DNA of 64,000 bases from Geosiphon pyriformis (GCA_016748015.1 JAAOMT010000523.1:733336-797335), one strand, 5' to 3'; counted from the first letter of the stretch, positions 36,001 through 50,100 are shown. Notes: generated by a model not told the origin, from the sequence alone. Translations and numbers: made by a program.

Positions 36001-38600
36001 ATCATATTTCATGAAATTAAGTTCTTTTATCGCTGAAAATAATTTTTCAATAACAATCTAATTTTAAATTTAATAAATGCTTTATTTTGTAAAATTATAT
36101 ACTATTTAATGTTTTAAACTAAAAATATTATTTTTATAAACATTGTAATTTCAAATTCATTTACATGTAAAAAAATTTATTATAATATTTATTATCAATT
36201 TTATAACTAAAATAAACAGTAGAAGGACCACACTTTGTTAAACTAATAAAAAAATATTAATTTGATTATTAATAATAAATAAAAACAAAATTATCAAAAT
36301 ACTTTTTATTAATTAAATATTGTAATATATATAATTAAGATAAAATAATTAATTAATAAAATAAGTTTTAAATATATATATATATATATATATATTAAAT
36401 AATTTTTTATAACAAGTTTAAAAATTTTAAAAATAAAAATATAGCAATTTTTTAGTTATTATTAAACTATTTTTACTTTTAATTAAAAATTTCTTTTTAG
36501 TAAAAATTTTTTAGAAAATATATTAAAAACAGTTTTAATATTGTTTTTATCATTAATTAAATTTTAACAATAAGCTTGTATTAAAGTTTTTGTTTTTTAG
36601 TATTTTTTAATATTATTATTTTTTAAATAATCAAAAAAATAAAGCCAATAAAAAATTATTATTATTATTATTATTGTTATTATTATTGCTTATAATAACA
36701 GCAATTCTTTTTAATTTTTTTTGGTTTTATTAATTTAATTATTAACAACAGTGTTTTTTTAATTTAAATAACAATAATAATATATGCTTATTAGAATTAA
36801 TACAAATTATTATTTTTTTTTTTTTAGGTTAACAAATAAGATTCAATTATTATTTAATATAATACAACAATTAAATATTTTAAATTAAATATAATTTATG
36901 TATTTTTTATATATAACCAATTACTTAAACCAATTAAGACTATATTATATACTATATTAATTAAAATTTTATTATTTAAACCAAAAAAAAATAAACAAAT
37001 TTTTTAATTCAAATTTTATAGCATAATTTTTTAAAATTTTAAGCAACTATATTATATTATTTAATAAGACAATAAAAAAACTATAAATAATATTAAGCAT
37101 TAAATCATTTTTTAACAACAAATTTTTTTTTTAATTTAATTCAAAGTTTTAAATTAAACAATTAAATATGTTTTTATAACCAAAAACTTCTTTTTTCTAT
37201 ATATTTGAAAATTTTTAAAGAGCCAATTTTGAAAAAAAAAGTTTTTATTTTTGTTTTTTTTGCTGTTTTATTTTTATAATTTTACAAGATATAAACTTTT
37301 TTGTTATTGTATTGACAATAATTACTAATAATATCATGTTTAAGAAAAAATTAATTAAAAACATTATTTCAAACTTTATTAATAATAACTTAATATAAAA
37401 ACCAAAATTGTTTATTAACAAAATAAAATATTCAAATAACAAAGCAAACTTAAAAATCAAATTATTTATATATAATATTAAACAGTTTAATAATATAAAT
37501 ATAAATTTAAACAATACAAAAAAAAATTCTTTAAATTTAAATATTGATTATGATATTAGAAATAAGAATAAAAAATTTTTAAATTTTTGTAATAATATTT
37601 TCAAAGCTAAACAAATTAATATTGGCAAAATTACAGTTTTTTTTAGTTTTTATAATTTTAATACAGAGAATAAAAGTATATATATCTTTTTTTTTTAAAC
37701 ATTTTTTAAACAAAAAATGAATCAATTTCAAAATAATAAAAACTTAAGTAAAAATATCTATTAAAAATTTTTTTTCTCTAAATATTAATTTTTTAATAAT
37801 TAAAAGTAAATTAATTATAATTAAAATACAGACAATTAAGAAAATTTTTTTAAAAGTAAATAGTTTTGAAAAGTTACTATCTTTTTAAAATTTGAAAAAA
37901 TTATCTAATCTATATTTATATTAAAAAACAATATGAAACAAACAGTTTTTTTGGCTAAAAAAAACAAAATTCAGATTAATAGCAATCTTATATAATAAGA
38001 AATTTGTTTAAATTAGACTGTAATAATTAAAAAAATTCTTATAAACATATTAAAAAAAGGATTATCTTAATTCTATTTAATTTTGATTAAATTATATTAA
38101 TTTAATTATAACTAATTAAACTATAACAGAAAACTATGGTAAAATTTGCTAAATCAGATTAAGTTAACAAACTAATTAGAAAATAATTAATACTAATTAA
38201 GAAAAATTTGATGTATATAATCAAAACTATTACAAATCAAATTATTTGAACTTTTAAAAATTAATTTAAAGCTTTGTTATTTATATTGTTTATAAAAACA
38301 ACTATAAATAATTTGGATTTATTATTAGATAGTACAAATAAAAAAATTTATATTATTAATAAGTTATTTATAATAAGTGCTAAATTTTATTATATAATTG
38401 TTTGTTTTGAATTAAAAAAAAATTTAATATAAATATTTTATATAATTTTTGTTCTTAATAATATTAAACTTTTTTAAACTAGACTAAATCTTATTTATTG
38501 TAATAATTGTAATTATTTTAAATATTTTGTTTTAAAATATAACAATTTAATTTTATAAAGCCATTTGTTAAAAAGTATTTTAAATACAGTTTTTTTGTAA
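36001..38600. other. AT-rich desert, left part
   Basis: The stretch is almost only A and T, with an AT dinucleotide run at about 36376-36396 and an ATT run near 36656-36680. Open frames such as 37408-37698 encode only Asn, Lys, Ile and Phe, as expected by chance in such DNA. No gene supported. Confidence 0.6.
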
Positions 38601-38649
38601 AGAATTATGTAAAAAATAAACAATATATACTCTTTGTCTTCTTAATTTT

Positions 38650-40563
38650 ATGACCACAATCAGAGCAAAGAGTAAAAAAACTGTATCTGATATCTTTCTT
38701 GAGATATCTAATAAAATTTCAACCAAAGAAGCTTTCTCTGTAGTAAAAGCGATTAGACAGAATGTTTTAGAAGCCTTTTTTTTACCTGATAATCGTAAAA
38801 AGCTGCTTCTGGTAGCTATTGAAACAACTTTTTTATCTTTGGCTGGTTTTTCACCAGTCAAAGTTCCCTCAAAGAGACACACTTGGATTAGTCTCAATGT
38901 TGCCTCCACCCCTATTAAGAGCCCAAAAGTGTTTAATAATAGACCAGTTAACAAGTTGGTATTTCTTTTTATAGCTTTAACATCTAGTGCTTTTAGCATT
39001 TTTTCTTCAAAGAAAATAGTCAAAAAGACCAAAAGTTCAGAAAAGTGGGAGCAGTCACTTGCTTTTGCTATTGTTACATCAAACTCCTTTGTGGTTCCCA
39101 ATGAGATCTTAGGTGAAATCTTTATAGTATCATCTGGCATGTCATCTAAGATGAACCAAAATCAATCATTGGTTGTATTGCCAAATATGGTGTTTTCTGA
39201 TAGATTATTGCCAGTTTTAGAAGCAAAACAATTATCTCCAATGGTGTTACCTGTTTTTAAGAACTGGACTGACCAAATAAAAACTGAATTATTTCCTTCT
39301 CTGGTTTCTAATACTGCTACTGATGGTGCTTAGAAAACTATTATTAGTCATTAAAGATTTGCTGGATAAATGGCCTCCATTCTGGTGCCTGGTGCTACTT
39401 TCAAGATCAAATTGGCTCATGTTAAGACTGTTTTTCAGTCTGTGCATGGTTTCTTGGGTGCAAAGTCAGTATTAAAAAACAATGTGAAGCTGTTTTGTGT
39501 GGAATTTGCTTTTTATGTGTCTTTAGAAACTGCATTTTTGGTTGAACTTACAAACTCTGTACATTTGGTCACCCTTAAAATTGCCAAGTCTTTGATGGTT
39601 TCTGAGTCTGGTTCCCTTTCTGCTGCTGTTGTACTGTATAATATGTCCTTGGGTGTATCTGTTGCTAATATTAAGACAGCTCTTAATGTGTTTGGTGGTG
39701 TTACTCATGTTGTGCTGAAGCCTGCTGGCATTTGGCAGTATGTGGTGGTTTATTTTGAGAAGTTGAACTCTGCTATGTCTGCTTTGAATTACTGGTCAGT
39801 TTTAGTGAGCAAGAATAGTATTAGAATCCTCTTTCTGATAAATCAAAATAAGACTATTTTGTTTTGTGATAGATTTAAGGCCAAGTTGATCAATCTTTTT
39901 TTTGGATGCACAGCTTTTAAAATTAGTGATATGATTTCTTAAGTTGGTAGTCAGACATGTTTTATTCCTCATTCTCTTAAGTTTGGTTGTTGTTTCCAGT
40001 TTGCTTTGGTTACATTTGGTTCTCAAGCTAATTTGAATTCTGTTATTGTCAAAACTGGTACACTGAAAAAATGCTGTATTTGGTGGGAAACTCCTAGTTG
40101 TTGGCATTGTTTCAAGTGTCAAGAAATGAACCATCTGGCTGCAGACTGTAAGATTTCTTTATCTTTTCCTCCCAAGTTTCCCAAGATGTTTACACCACAC
40201 TTTGTTAGTTCTAAGTTTTATGTCAAGACTTCTGCTCCCTTAAGCTCCTCTGGATTTCCATCTTTGTCATTTTTTGCTTCTTCTTCAGTTGTTGTTGGTA
40301 ATCTTTTGGTGCTATTTCAATTGTTTTTTTTGAAATCTGATTTAAATAAGCTTTCTGCTTTAATTGAGTCTATTGTTAAGCCTATTGGCTCTTTGGTTAC
40401 AACTTTTAAACAGTTTATTAATGGTGATTTGGTTTCAAGTAGTGTTCTTAATTTTAGGATCAATAAGGTTTTGGTGCATATGAGTTTTTTTAGTAGAACT
40501 GTTAATAAGTTGGGAAGAGAAATAGTTTTTTTGAAAAAAAAAATGCTGCATAGAAGATATTGA
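38650..40563 (+). pseudogene. LINE-type ORF1 island in the AT-rich desert
   Basis: One frame runs through about 640 codons with only four stops, at 39331-39369 and near 39940. It begins with a serine/lysine-rich region, then a conserved part (KIKLAHVKTVFQSVHGFLG, AAVVLYNMSLGVSVANIKT, PAGIWQYVVVYFEKL) and a knuckle CFKCQEMNHLAADC (CX2CX4HX4C), followed by a helical tail (LVTTFKQFINGDLV). It resembles the RNA-binding first ORF of fungal LINEs and is of a different type from that at 18890-20773. Sequence continues coherently to about 40760 in another frame. No ORF2 can be seen after it. Confidence 0.65.
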
Positions 40564-40789
40564 TATGTCTGATGATTCAAAACTTTCACTTATTATAAGT
40601 AATGAAGTGTTTTCCAACTTAATGTTCTTTGGAAGCATGAGTCTGTTAATATTAAAATTAATTCTTTTAAAACTGCCGAGTGGCTAGTTGAATTGGTTTC
40701 TTGTAGTGCAACTTTGTTTTTTGTTATTCAAAAAATATTGTCTTTGAGTAAGTTTTTTTTTGTAGCATCAATATAGTATGTTCTTAACT

Positions 40790-43700
40790 GGTCTGAGTGA
40801 CTGGTTATGTGTGAAAAGTGCATAATTAGCACTTAGTTTAGATTACTTAGTTTAATGTATTGTTTTAGGTAACTTTTAGGCTTTGCTCATTAAACTTTAA
40901 TAATAATAAAAAAATTCTGTATATTTTGTATATATTTATGCCAAAAAAAATGTTTTTATTTTTCAACTTTTAGGTTTTAACAGCAAATTTTGAACATAAA
41001 TAGTCAGTTATAATGCTTTTAATTCTTTTTTTAATTTTTTATTTAATAGTAATGCTATTTTTGGTGTTAAATTTAATCTTGTTTCTTTTTTTGTTTTATT
41101 TTTAGGTGTTTAATTAAGTATTTTTAAGTGTTTTTTGGAATTTTTAAATAATAAAGTTATGTAGTTTTTGTTAAACTGAATATTTTTATAACAATTTCTT
41201 TTGTAATTTCATATTTTTTTTATTTACTAATTGTTTTGTCAGAAAATATTGTTTCCTAAGTTAATATATATGTTTTTTTTTCAATCTTATAATAAATAAT
41301 ACTTATTATTTAAATTTTAATGATTATAAGATTTTTACTGTTAAAATTACCAAACTAAAATTCAAAATATTGGTATTAAAAGATTTTATTAATGTTTTTT
41401 TGATTTGTTTAAACTTTTTGGTTTCTGATAATAATTTTTTTTTTTATATTCTTTTAATAACTGGTTTTACTTAAAAAATAACCATATATAATATTTAGAA
41501 TATTAACAATCTTATTAACTAATTAAATATTATTTAATAATATATAAAATTATACAATTTAATATTAATAGTTTTAAAAACCAAATTATATAGTAAAATT
41601 AAACTGTAAATTATAACCAAATTTGTTAAAGTTGGTATTTTTATGTTAAATATAGAGTTTAATTATTTGGATTTTAAAGTTGTTATTATAATAAACAATA
41701 ATTTAATTAGATATATTAGTAAAATTTTAAAAATAGCTAATTAGCTTTTGTTGATATAACTACTATTTAGAAATAAATTCTTAATTACAATTTTGAATTT
41801 ATATGTTAATATTACTTTAAATAAAAGGCTGGCTTAAATACATAACATTAATTTAATAATTATTATTGCTTTAAATACTAATATATTAGTGGTTTTTAAT
41901 AATAATTTAAATAAAAATATTTTTGATTACTGTACTAATTTTTAGAAATTCGTGAATTTAGGTTTTTTTAATTCTTTTAATAATTTTTTTTAGTAAAAAT
42001 TATACATAATTCAACTTGAAAAAAGTTTTAAAATGTATTAATTTTGTTTTAATTAGTAATAAGCTTTATAATTTAATTTTTAACCAATTTATTTATTGAT
42101 CAAATAAGTATTTTAATATTAATCACTTTGTAATATTTATAAAAATTAATTTAAAAAATTTTCTTAATTTTCAAATTAATTTAATATATAAACAAGCCAA
42201 TAAAAACACAAAATTGTTGATATTGATAAAAAAATTTAAAAAAAATTTAGTAATTATATATTAGGTTCTGCTTTGCAAATAGTAAATAAATTTAAAGAAT
42301 AAAAACTAGAAAATAATTTTAATAAAATATAAATTTTATTTGTTCAAATATTATATTTTGTAACTAATGTTATTTTTTTAATATTTTGGTTTAATAATAA
42401 CAAAATTGTTAAGCATATAGTTTTTTCTAAATTTTATTAATTAAAACTATTTATTTTTAAGATATTAAGAATATTTAAAGTTAATAATCAAATAGACTTA
42501 CAATTTTATTAAACAAATAATGTTACAAATAGATTTTTTAGATAGATTTTTTGAGTAAATTTTAAGTAATTTCTATAACTTGGTATTTAAATTTACTGTA
42601 ATATATTTTAAAGGTTTCTTAAAAGTGTCGTATTAAAGTTTTTTGTATAATAAATAATAATTTATTAAATAATAATTGGTTATAAACTCAATAATTTTTT
42701 TGGTTTAATAACTAATTTATTATGGTATTTATATTTTTTTAATAAGTAATTTTAGTTTTTAACTATATTTATACTTTTTTTTGTTATTTTTTATTAAGCA
42801 ATTCTTAATGTTGTAATTTTAACACTTTTTTTTACAATTAATTAATAATTTAAATAACACAATTAATAAAATAATAAAATAATAATTAATATTTTATTAA
42901 TAGCTATAATTAAAAATTATTCTAATATTATTAAGTAGTCATTATAAATATTAATAATATTAATATTATAATAATATAAGTTTTAATATAATAGTCTTAA
43001 ATTTATTAATTAATAAATAAGATAAAAATTTTTATTAACCAATTTAATTAATTTAAAATAATTAATAAAGTAGAATAATTAGACTAATTTTAAAATAAGC
43101 TTGTTTTGTTGTTTTGTTTAAATAACTAATTAATAAATTGATATTTTTTGATTTCTACTATTTTTATTATATACAAGAGAATATAAAAAATATTGAACAT
43201 TTTTATAAATATTTTATATAAAAAAATTAACTTATCAATCATTAATTTTTTATTATTATATTAAAATACATGTTAATATTTTGTTTAACTTCTATTTATT
43301 TTAAGAATAACATGAATTTAACATAGTATAAACTTGATTAAATTACAATAGTAATTTATAAATATCACATCTCATTTTTTTTAATTTATTGTTTCAATTA
43401 TATAATATTTAAGGGTTGTAAATTATGTTAACAAATTTTAACTTTAATATATGACCAAAAATTTTTTATTGGAGTAATATTAAGACTTTGTGTTGGCCAA
43501 AGAAGTAATTTAATATTTAAAAAAACAAAAAAAACATGTAACTTTTGATGTATGAATTAATGTATTGTCTTTCTAAAAAAAAACTTTTTTTTGGTTTTTT
43601 TTGCATAAAGTTTTACTAGAAAATTGCATAATTAGTCAAAATTTTGTGATATATAACTCTAACTAAAACTAAAAAACTTAAACCAACTTATAAAAAACAT

Positions 43701-44970
43701 TTTCAAAACATGTGACCAAAGCTTTTTTTAACTGTAGTTATAATACAATTTTTATAAAATTTTTTAGAAGATTTATGCTATATATATTCAAATTTTGTAA
43801 TTTTAAATTGTATATATATAGATTTATTTGACTAAACAACTTATTTAAAAATTTTTATTGTTTAATTTTCATAAGTACAAATCTATTGTAAATGTTTTAT
43901 TTTATTTGATTTTTAAAATAAGATTAAAATATTTAAAAAAGAAGTAATATTTGTTCTTTTTTGTGTTTTTTTTATTTGTTAAAACTACTTGTTTTTATAT
44001 ATATTTTCTAATTTTAAAAGATTGTTTTCAATTACTTGTTATTATTAGTTATTATTTGCTATTTCTATTATAACTTTATTTTTTTATAGTATAACTAATT
44101 ATCTTATGTTATAACTAATTATTTTGTGCTATTTTATGTTATTGTGTATTATTTTGTATTATTTTAAATTGTCTTATATTATTTTGTATTATTTTATATT
44201 ATCACATTTTTTTAATGTTATTATGTATTAATTATATTTTTTTACTAATTTTAGATTAGTTTTCTACTTAGATAGTACTACTATTTTAGAGTTTTTTTTA
44301 AAGCTATTCTTGTAATTATCTAATATAGTTTTTTAATTTAGAAACATAAAATATTAATAATCTTTAACATTTTTCTTAATTTTACAATAAAGTTTTTATT
44401 AATTAGTAATAATATAAATAATTTTGATTAAAAATTATTTTTTTAAGAGATTTGGTTAATAAATAATAATTTTATTTAATAAATAACACAAGTAAGTTTC
44501 ATAATACTTTAAATTATAATAATTCTGTTTTTAATATTATTTTTGATTTCTTTTTAATTTAAAAGTTTTTTTAAAAGTTTATTAGAAGTAAAAACTAACA
44601 GATAGTTAAAATAAAAAATTGAAATTTGGCAAAATTAAACTGTTAAATTAATTGTTGTTTTTTTTAATATTAAAGTTACTATATATATTTGTAGTTTTAT
44701 AAAAAAACACATTATAATATTCTCTTTTTGATATCTTAATTTAGTGTTTATTGCTATTATCAGTTAATACTTATTATTATTATAAGTTTGTATTTGCTGC
44801 TATTATAAGATAATAATTGTTACTATATTAATTATTGTTTTTTTAAAATTATTATGTTATATTATAATTAAATAATTTATATTATTTTGTAATTTTTTTG
44901 TTAAATTCTTAAACTGTAATAATACTTTGAAAAAAAACAAAAAAATTTGGTTGGTATTTTAAAATATGCA
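40790..44970. other. AT-rich desert, right part
   Basis: More than 4 kb with very little G or C, hardly any CG dinucleotide, and no frame with balanced composition. It may be the fully decayed remainder of a LINE and other repeats. No gene supported. Confidence 0.6.
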
Positions 44971-44977
44971 CAAAGTA

Positions 44978-45000
44978 CAGTAAATTCTCTTTATAATCAC
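44978..45000 (+). repeat. Left terminal inverted repeat of the Tigger element
   Basis: It starts CAGTAAATTCTCTTTATAAT after a TA at 44976-44977. Its partner is at 59404-59426. Confidence 0.6.
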
Positions 45001-45160
45001 ACTTTTTGGTCAACACATTTGTGGTAACTATAAAGAGATAAGACTATAAAAAATGATTAATATTTTATCACATAATCTATATATCACATGTATAATATAA
45101 TAACCAATTATATATATTTTATTTAAAAAAGCCATCTATTTGCAACTGTTTTTTCTCTTC

Positions 45161-45963
45161 TTAAACTTTGAGAACAGTATTACAAATTAATGTTTTCAAA
45201 GTTTTAAAAAAGTTTGAATCAATTTTTTCACTATACTGCTCTTCACAATAATGCAATGTATCTTCAAGTGCAATTTTACTTTAATGTGTAGATAGCAAAG
45301 ACAAAGATTTATATTTATTTTCACTTTCTAAATCTTCATTTGCATTAGAATTTTTACTATACTTGTTGTTAATAAAATCCACAATTTCATCCTCTGAGGC
45401 ATAAGTGAATAATAGTTCAAACTTGTCAATATTAACATGCTCAATAAAAACTTATATTTCTTGTAGGAATTCTTGTTCAATATTTAATAGATGGGCTAAC
45501 ATTTGACTATTATTCAGAATTCCTATATAATGCCAACAGTTTTGGATTGTAGTTGTTGTTACTATTGACCATGCATTAATTAGAAAGTCAATTGCATCCT
45601 TTAATATTACTGTTAATATTGGAATCTTGTCATCATACTGATTAATAAAATGGAAAAGAAACAACTTTCAGTATTGTGCCTTAAAAGATGCAATAATTCC
45701 TGCATTTAATGGTTGCAAATGGGATGTTGTATTGAATAATAGATATCTAATTATAATATTAGATAATATGAAAGGTTCTCTATCATAGAGATTAGCATTA
45801 TCAAGCAATAGCAAAATTTTTTTTTTCTTACAACATATTTCTTCATTTAATAAATTAAGTCATTGACTAAAAATATCAGTTTGCATCCATGTTTTTGTAT
45901 TGTAATGATAAGTAATTGGAAATACATTTATATTAATATTGCAAAAACATTGTGGCTTTGCAA
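45161..45963 (-). pseudogene. Tigger transposase, C-terminal half
   Basis: On the minus strand: KPQCFCNINI, WMQTDIFSQ, LLLLDNANLYDREP with the second catalytic Asp, then HLQPLNAGIIASFKAQY where the third Asp is Asn. The tail runs through WSIVTTTTIQNCWHYIGIL to a stop at 45161. The DDE_1 fold of CENP-B/Tigger proteins is clear. Five or so stops. It continues the frame from 56030, interrupted by element C. Confidence 0.8.
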
Positions 45964-46794
45964 TATTACAGGTGATTATTTGAGGTCTCAAATTAAATAA
46001 CAAACCTGTAACTTAGTACTTAATTGATAGAATTGTTGGTAATATCTGAAGATGTTGTTTTATCTGAAAGTTTTGTTGTGGAGTTTTTTGTATAATGAAC
46101 AAAAATTTAATTGTTATCTTCCCAGTAGCCTCCCGGAATCACAATTCCATCAAATTTTTTTTTCAGCATAGTGGCTGGTAATCTGGCAGAGATGCCCTTC
46201 TGGTAAGCTATCTGTTAATATATATAATTCCTATACCCTTCCTATAGGGTCTTTTACCAAGTTATTCTTAATGTTAATAACTTAGTGCTTAATCTTCAAT
46301 CAATTAGTAAAACAAAGAAAATAAACAAAAGCAATTGCAAATTAGTATCCTGTTAATAGTTATGATCAAGAGCTATTGTTCTAGCATAGTTAAGTATCAA
46401 TTACTATCAACATGAAGTGTTGATAGTGGAGGATGAATTGAGATAGTAAATAATTATTTATTAATATTTGTGAATTTGAAAGATTGCTTAGATTAAATCT
46501 AAATGAGAAGGTTTCTAACTAAAAAATTCTGTCTTTTTCTGCTTCTATTATTACTGCTATATATACATAATTGAGATTTCTTAATTCCTCAATTTTTTAC
46601 ACCAGGAATCTTGCAATTCTTTTTGAGAAGAATCCTGAAATTCTGAAATCTTGCGATTCCTTATATGAGAATTCTGAAATTTCTGGAATCCTGCAATTCC
46701 TTTTGAGAAAAATTCTGGAATTCTACATTTACTATGGCTACTTCTGATTGGCTAATTTATGCTAATATATACTTCCTATATTCTATGAGTAATA
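45964..46794 (-). repeat. 3' LTR of element C
   Basis: On the minus strand it starts TATTACTCATAG (TG changed to TA) after the purine tract AAAAAGAAAGGAATAA, and ends CCTGTAATA. Its U3 has repeats built on GGAATTCT and ATTCCTGG words (46595-46735) in place of the repeats of A. Confidence 0.85.
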
Positions 46795-46808
46795 TTATTC
46801 CTTTCTTT

Positions 46809-47640
46809 TTAATATTGAGCTTCGTTGAGATCTTTTAAATCTCCTAACTTTAATTCTCCATCTTTGAGTATTTCTTGAACTTCTTTTTCGAGAATTACTT
46901 GTGTTATTTTGTTCTGTAATTTTTCAAATTGGGTGTTAGTTATTTTTCCCATTTGGTTAACTATAATAGAGTCCATTTTTGGATTAAGTAAAATTTCTGG
47001 TCTGTCTTGGAATCCAGTATGCAATCAATAGATAGCTCTTATATGTGTTGTTAGATTGTTCTTTTCCACAAATTGTTCCAGTTGTTGCAGTATTGTTGTG
47101 TCAAATAATTGTTTTGTTTTATCTGTGTATAAGTTCTGAATATTCAAGCATCATTCCAAGTGGAAATAACAAAAGTTTCTTGGAAATTTGTGTATTCATC
47201 ATTTCCAAGTTTCTTTGGTTAACTCTTGATATGTGGTGACACTTGTTGGTTCTTCTATTGCTAATTTTATTTTCAGAACTATTTTGTTAATATTGTTTTC
47301 TGTTTTTCTTTGACTTTTGTATTTGGGTATTTTTCTGGTATCTTGGTATTAAATAGTTTGTTGATTAATGATGATTTCTATATTCTGTTGTTGAATCAGT
47401 TGGAAGAGTTGTTGTGTTAGTAAGTGGATATTGTTAGTAATTTCCATTTTTCTGAAGTTTTCCATTGCATCTACTATGTTTTTATATACTTTTTTTATTG
47501 TTCAATTTTATGTGTTTGGTTTAATGATGATAATTGGTTCCAGATCTCATGAAATCTCATCTGGTTGTACTAGTATTCTCTGTACTTCTAATTGTAGAAT
47601 ATTACTGGTAGATGGTAATACTATATGGTGATATGGTTTC
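46809..47640 (-). pseudogene. C-terminal tail of the element C polyprotein
   Basis: After the integrase GPF module (near 47745) the frame continues for about 280 codons to NEAQY-stop at 46809. It holds ILQLEVQRILVQ, TTYQELTKETWK and, at the end, ITQVILEKEVQEIL, the part found fused to the dUTPase in element A. Stops are frequent. No family recognised. Confidence 0.5.
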
Positions 47641-47649
47641 AATCAATCA

Positions 47650-48823
47650 CCATATGCTGCTTTGTCTAAAATTTTGTTGTCCCATCTTAATTTATAAGCT
47701 CTATTTTCAAGAATTTCTTCTATGTGAAATGGTCCATCCTATTTGGGGTCAAATTTTTCACTCCATTGTTTTTCCACTTTGGTATGATGTAAAAATACTT
47801 TGTCTCCAATTTTGAATTCAACTGGTTTGTCTGGTAGTTGGTTATCATGTTTTTCTTGTGACTTTTGGATATTATCAGTTGCTTTTCACTGTTTATTTTC
47901 TAGTGTTTCCATTAAGTTATATGTTCTTCTTAGCAACATTTCCTGAAAATTGTCTTCAATTATTGGTTTTGTTGGATAAATGGTAACTTTTATCTCAACT
48001 GGTAATGTTGCTGTTCTACTGTATACTAATTTAAATGGTGTTATTTGTGTAGTGTCTTGCTTCATTGTCCGATAAACAAATAATACTAATAGTATAAACA
48101 AGTTTCATTCATCCTGGTTTTTTTGACTGATCTTGGCAATTGCTTTACACAGTGTTTTATTGAATTTTTTTACTAATTTATTGGTTTGTAGATGGTATGG
48201 TAATAACAATAGTCTTTTGATTCCAAATCTTTGACTTAATTCTGTCAATGTTCTGTTCACAAAGTGGGTTTTTTGATCTAATAGTAGTTCTTTTGGACAT
48301 CTATGTTGACAGATCAAATCTTGATGGACGAATTTGGCAAAGAATTCTGCATTTGCTCTTTGAATGGCTTTTGCTTCTGGCCATTTTGTGAGATAATTCA
48401 TGGCTATTACAATATATCTGTTGCTTTTGCTGGTGATTGTTAATAGTCTAACTAAGTCAATTCCAATATGGTCAAATGGTTGTCCCACTTTAATTGGTTT
48501 TAATGGTTTACTGGGTTTTGTTCTACCTCTTTTTTGACAAGCATTACAACTTTGAACATATTGGATGATGTCTGAATACATTGATGGCCAATAGTATTTT
48601 TTTCTGGTCCTTTCCATGGTTGCTTCTTTATGAAAATGTTCTGCTGTTGGGTCTGAGTACATGTTAAATAATATTGTCTCTTCTCCAGTTCTGTAATTAC
48701 TTTGGTTGGTTGGTCTGGATTTTTTTTGTTCTTCCAATAAAATATATTTTGATAGTTAATAAAATGTTTTGATTGCTGTTTTATGTTGTTTTGTTCTTTT
48801 TGAGATAATTTCTTCTTGAACAA
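47650..48823 (-). pseudogene. Integrase of element C
   Basis: The zinc-binding part has HFHKEAT and CNACQKRG. The core keeps Asp in GIDLVRLL and LDQKTHFVN, but the catalytic Glu is Lys in TNKLVKKFN (near 48163-48195), and GP of GIDLVGPL-type motifs is lost. The GPF module is at about 47760-47700. The change of Glu to Lys should abolish strand transfer. Confidence 0.8.
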
Positions 48824-48989
48824 TTGGGTATTTATATAATGTTAGAGTTGTTGGTATTTTTGTATATTTATCTTTTGTTATATTTTTGGGTTAAAATGTT
48901 TTTAGATTTGTTTCATTTGTAACAATCCATCAGTATTTTCATTGTTTTTTTCCTTTTTGTAATGTACTGTATAATTAAATGGTGAAAGT

Positions 48990-49400
48990 TCTATTTTCTA
49001 TCTGGCATGGTGATCATCTCCAAATTTTTGTTTCTGGATTGAAATTAATCCTTTGTGATTAGTGTATACATCAAACTTCTGACTCAAGTATTCTTTCTAT
49101 TTAATAAAGGCCCAATAGATAGCTAAGTGTTCCAGTGCTGGAGTTCCATAGTTTTTTTCTGCTGGACTTAAGCTTCTACTGGCATAAGCTACTAAATGCT
49201 CTCTTTCATCCAGTCTTCTTTGCGATAGTACTGTTCCCAATACTTGACCAGATGCATTGGTTGTTATTATGAATAGCTTGCTGTGATCTGGATAGATCAA
49301 TATTGGGGCTTGAATAAGCTTTCTTCTCAATATATCAAAAGCTTCTTGTTGAGTTTCAGTCCATTCATATTTGGTGTTCTTTGTTTGGAGTTGGTATAGT
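48990..49400 (-). pseudogene. RNase H of element C
   Basis: The domain reads IITTNASGQVLGTVLSQ, ALEHLAIYWAF and VYTNHKGL. Both catalytic Asp positions (in TDAS and TDH of relatives) are Asn, each a G to A change. It follows RT directly. Confidence 0.75.
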
Positions 49401-49449
49401 AGTTGAGTTATTTTGGAAAAGTCTTTAATAAAGTGGCAGTAGTATCCAG

Positions 49450-50100
49450 CAAATCCCAAGAATGCTCTTAATTCTGTGAGATTATTTGGTACTGGAAAGT
49501 TCTTGACAATTTCAATTTTGTCTGAATCTGTTTTGATTTCATTTTTGCTCATCACATGTCCCAAAAACTTGAGTTCAGTTTTTCCAAAGAAACATTTAGT
49601 TGCATTTAGTTTCAATTCAGCTCTTCTTAATCTTTCAAATACTTGTTGGAGATAATGCAGATGATCATTGAATGTTTTTGAGAACATATTGGTATTATCC
49701 AAATATACAACTACTAATTTCCATAGTAATCCAGTATAGACAATTTCCATGAACTGTTGGAATGTTGCTGAAGTGTTCATCAAGCCAAATGGCATGACTT
49801 CAAACTCAAAATTTTTTTTTTTGTGGTAAATATTGTTTTCTCTTTGTTGGCTGGGTTCATGACTATTTGCCAGTAATCACTATCTAAATCCAGTATCAAG
49901 AACCATTTATTTCCTCCAAAAGCATTGAATAGTTTTTGGATCTTTGGAGTTGGATAACTATCACCTTTAGTTACTTCATTCAGTTTTTGATAATCCATAC
50001 AAAAACGGATTTTTCCATTTTTCTTCTGGACTAGTACTATTGGTGATGACCATGGACTTATTAATGACTGAATTAGTCTATTGTCAAGCATCTAATTGAT
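49450..50100 (-). pseudogene. Reverse transcriptase of element C
   Basis: The first part (50091-49780) has SPWSSPIVLVQKKNGKIRFC and WFLILDLDSDYWQIVM. A frameshift at a run of T (near 49812) leads to VMPFGLMNTSATFQQFMEI and YLDNTN at 49694-49705, where the second active-site Asp is Asn. LGHVMSKNEI follows. The enzyme is dead twice over, by shift and by active-site change. Confidence 0.85.

Noticed and set aside
37245-37698. Overlapping open frames in the AT desert as genes
   Set aside because: They consist almost only of Asn, Lys, Ile, Phe and Leu, as chance frames in AT-rich DNA do, and show no motif.
38580-39140. Minus-strand frame of 186 codons opposite the ORF1 island
   Set aside because: The plus strand carries the conserved sequence and zinc knuckle; this is its shadow.
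36001-45000. AT-rich stretch as inserted mitochondrial DNA
   Set aside because: No mitochondrial gene, rRNA or tRNA could be recognised.
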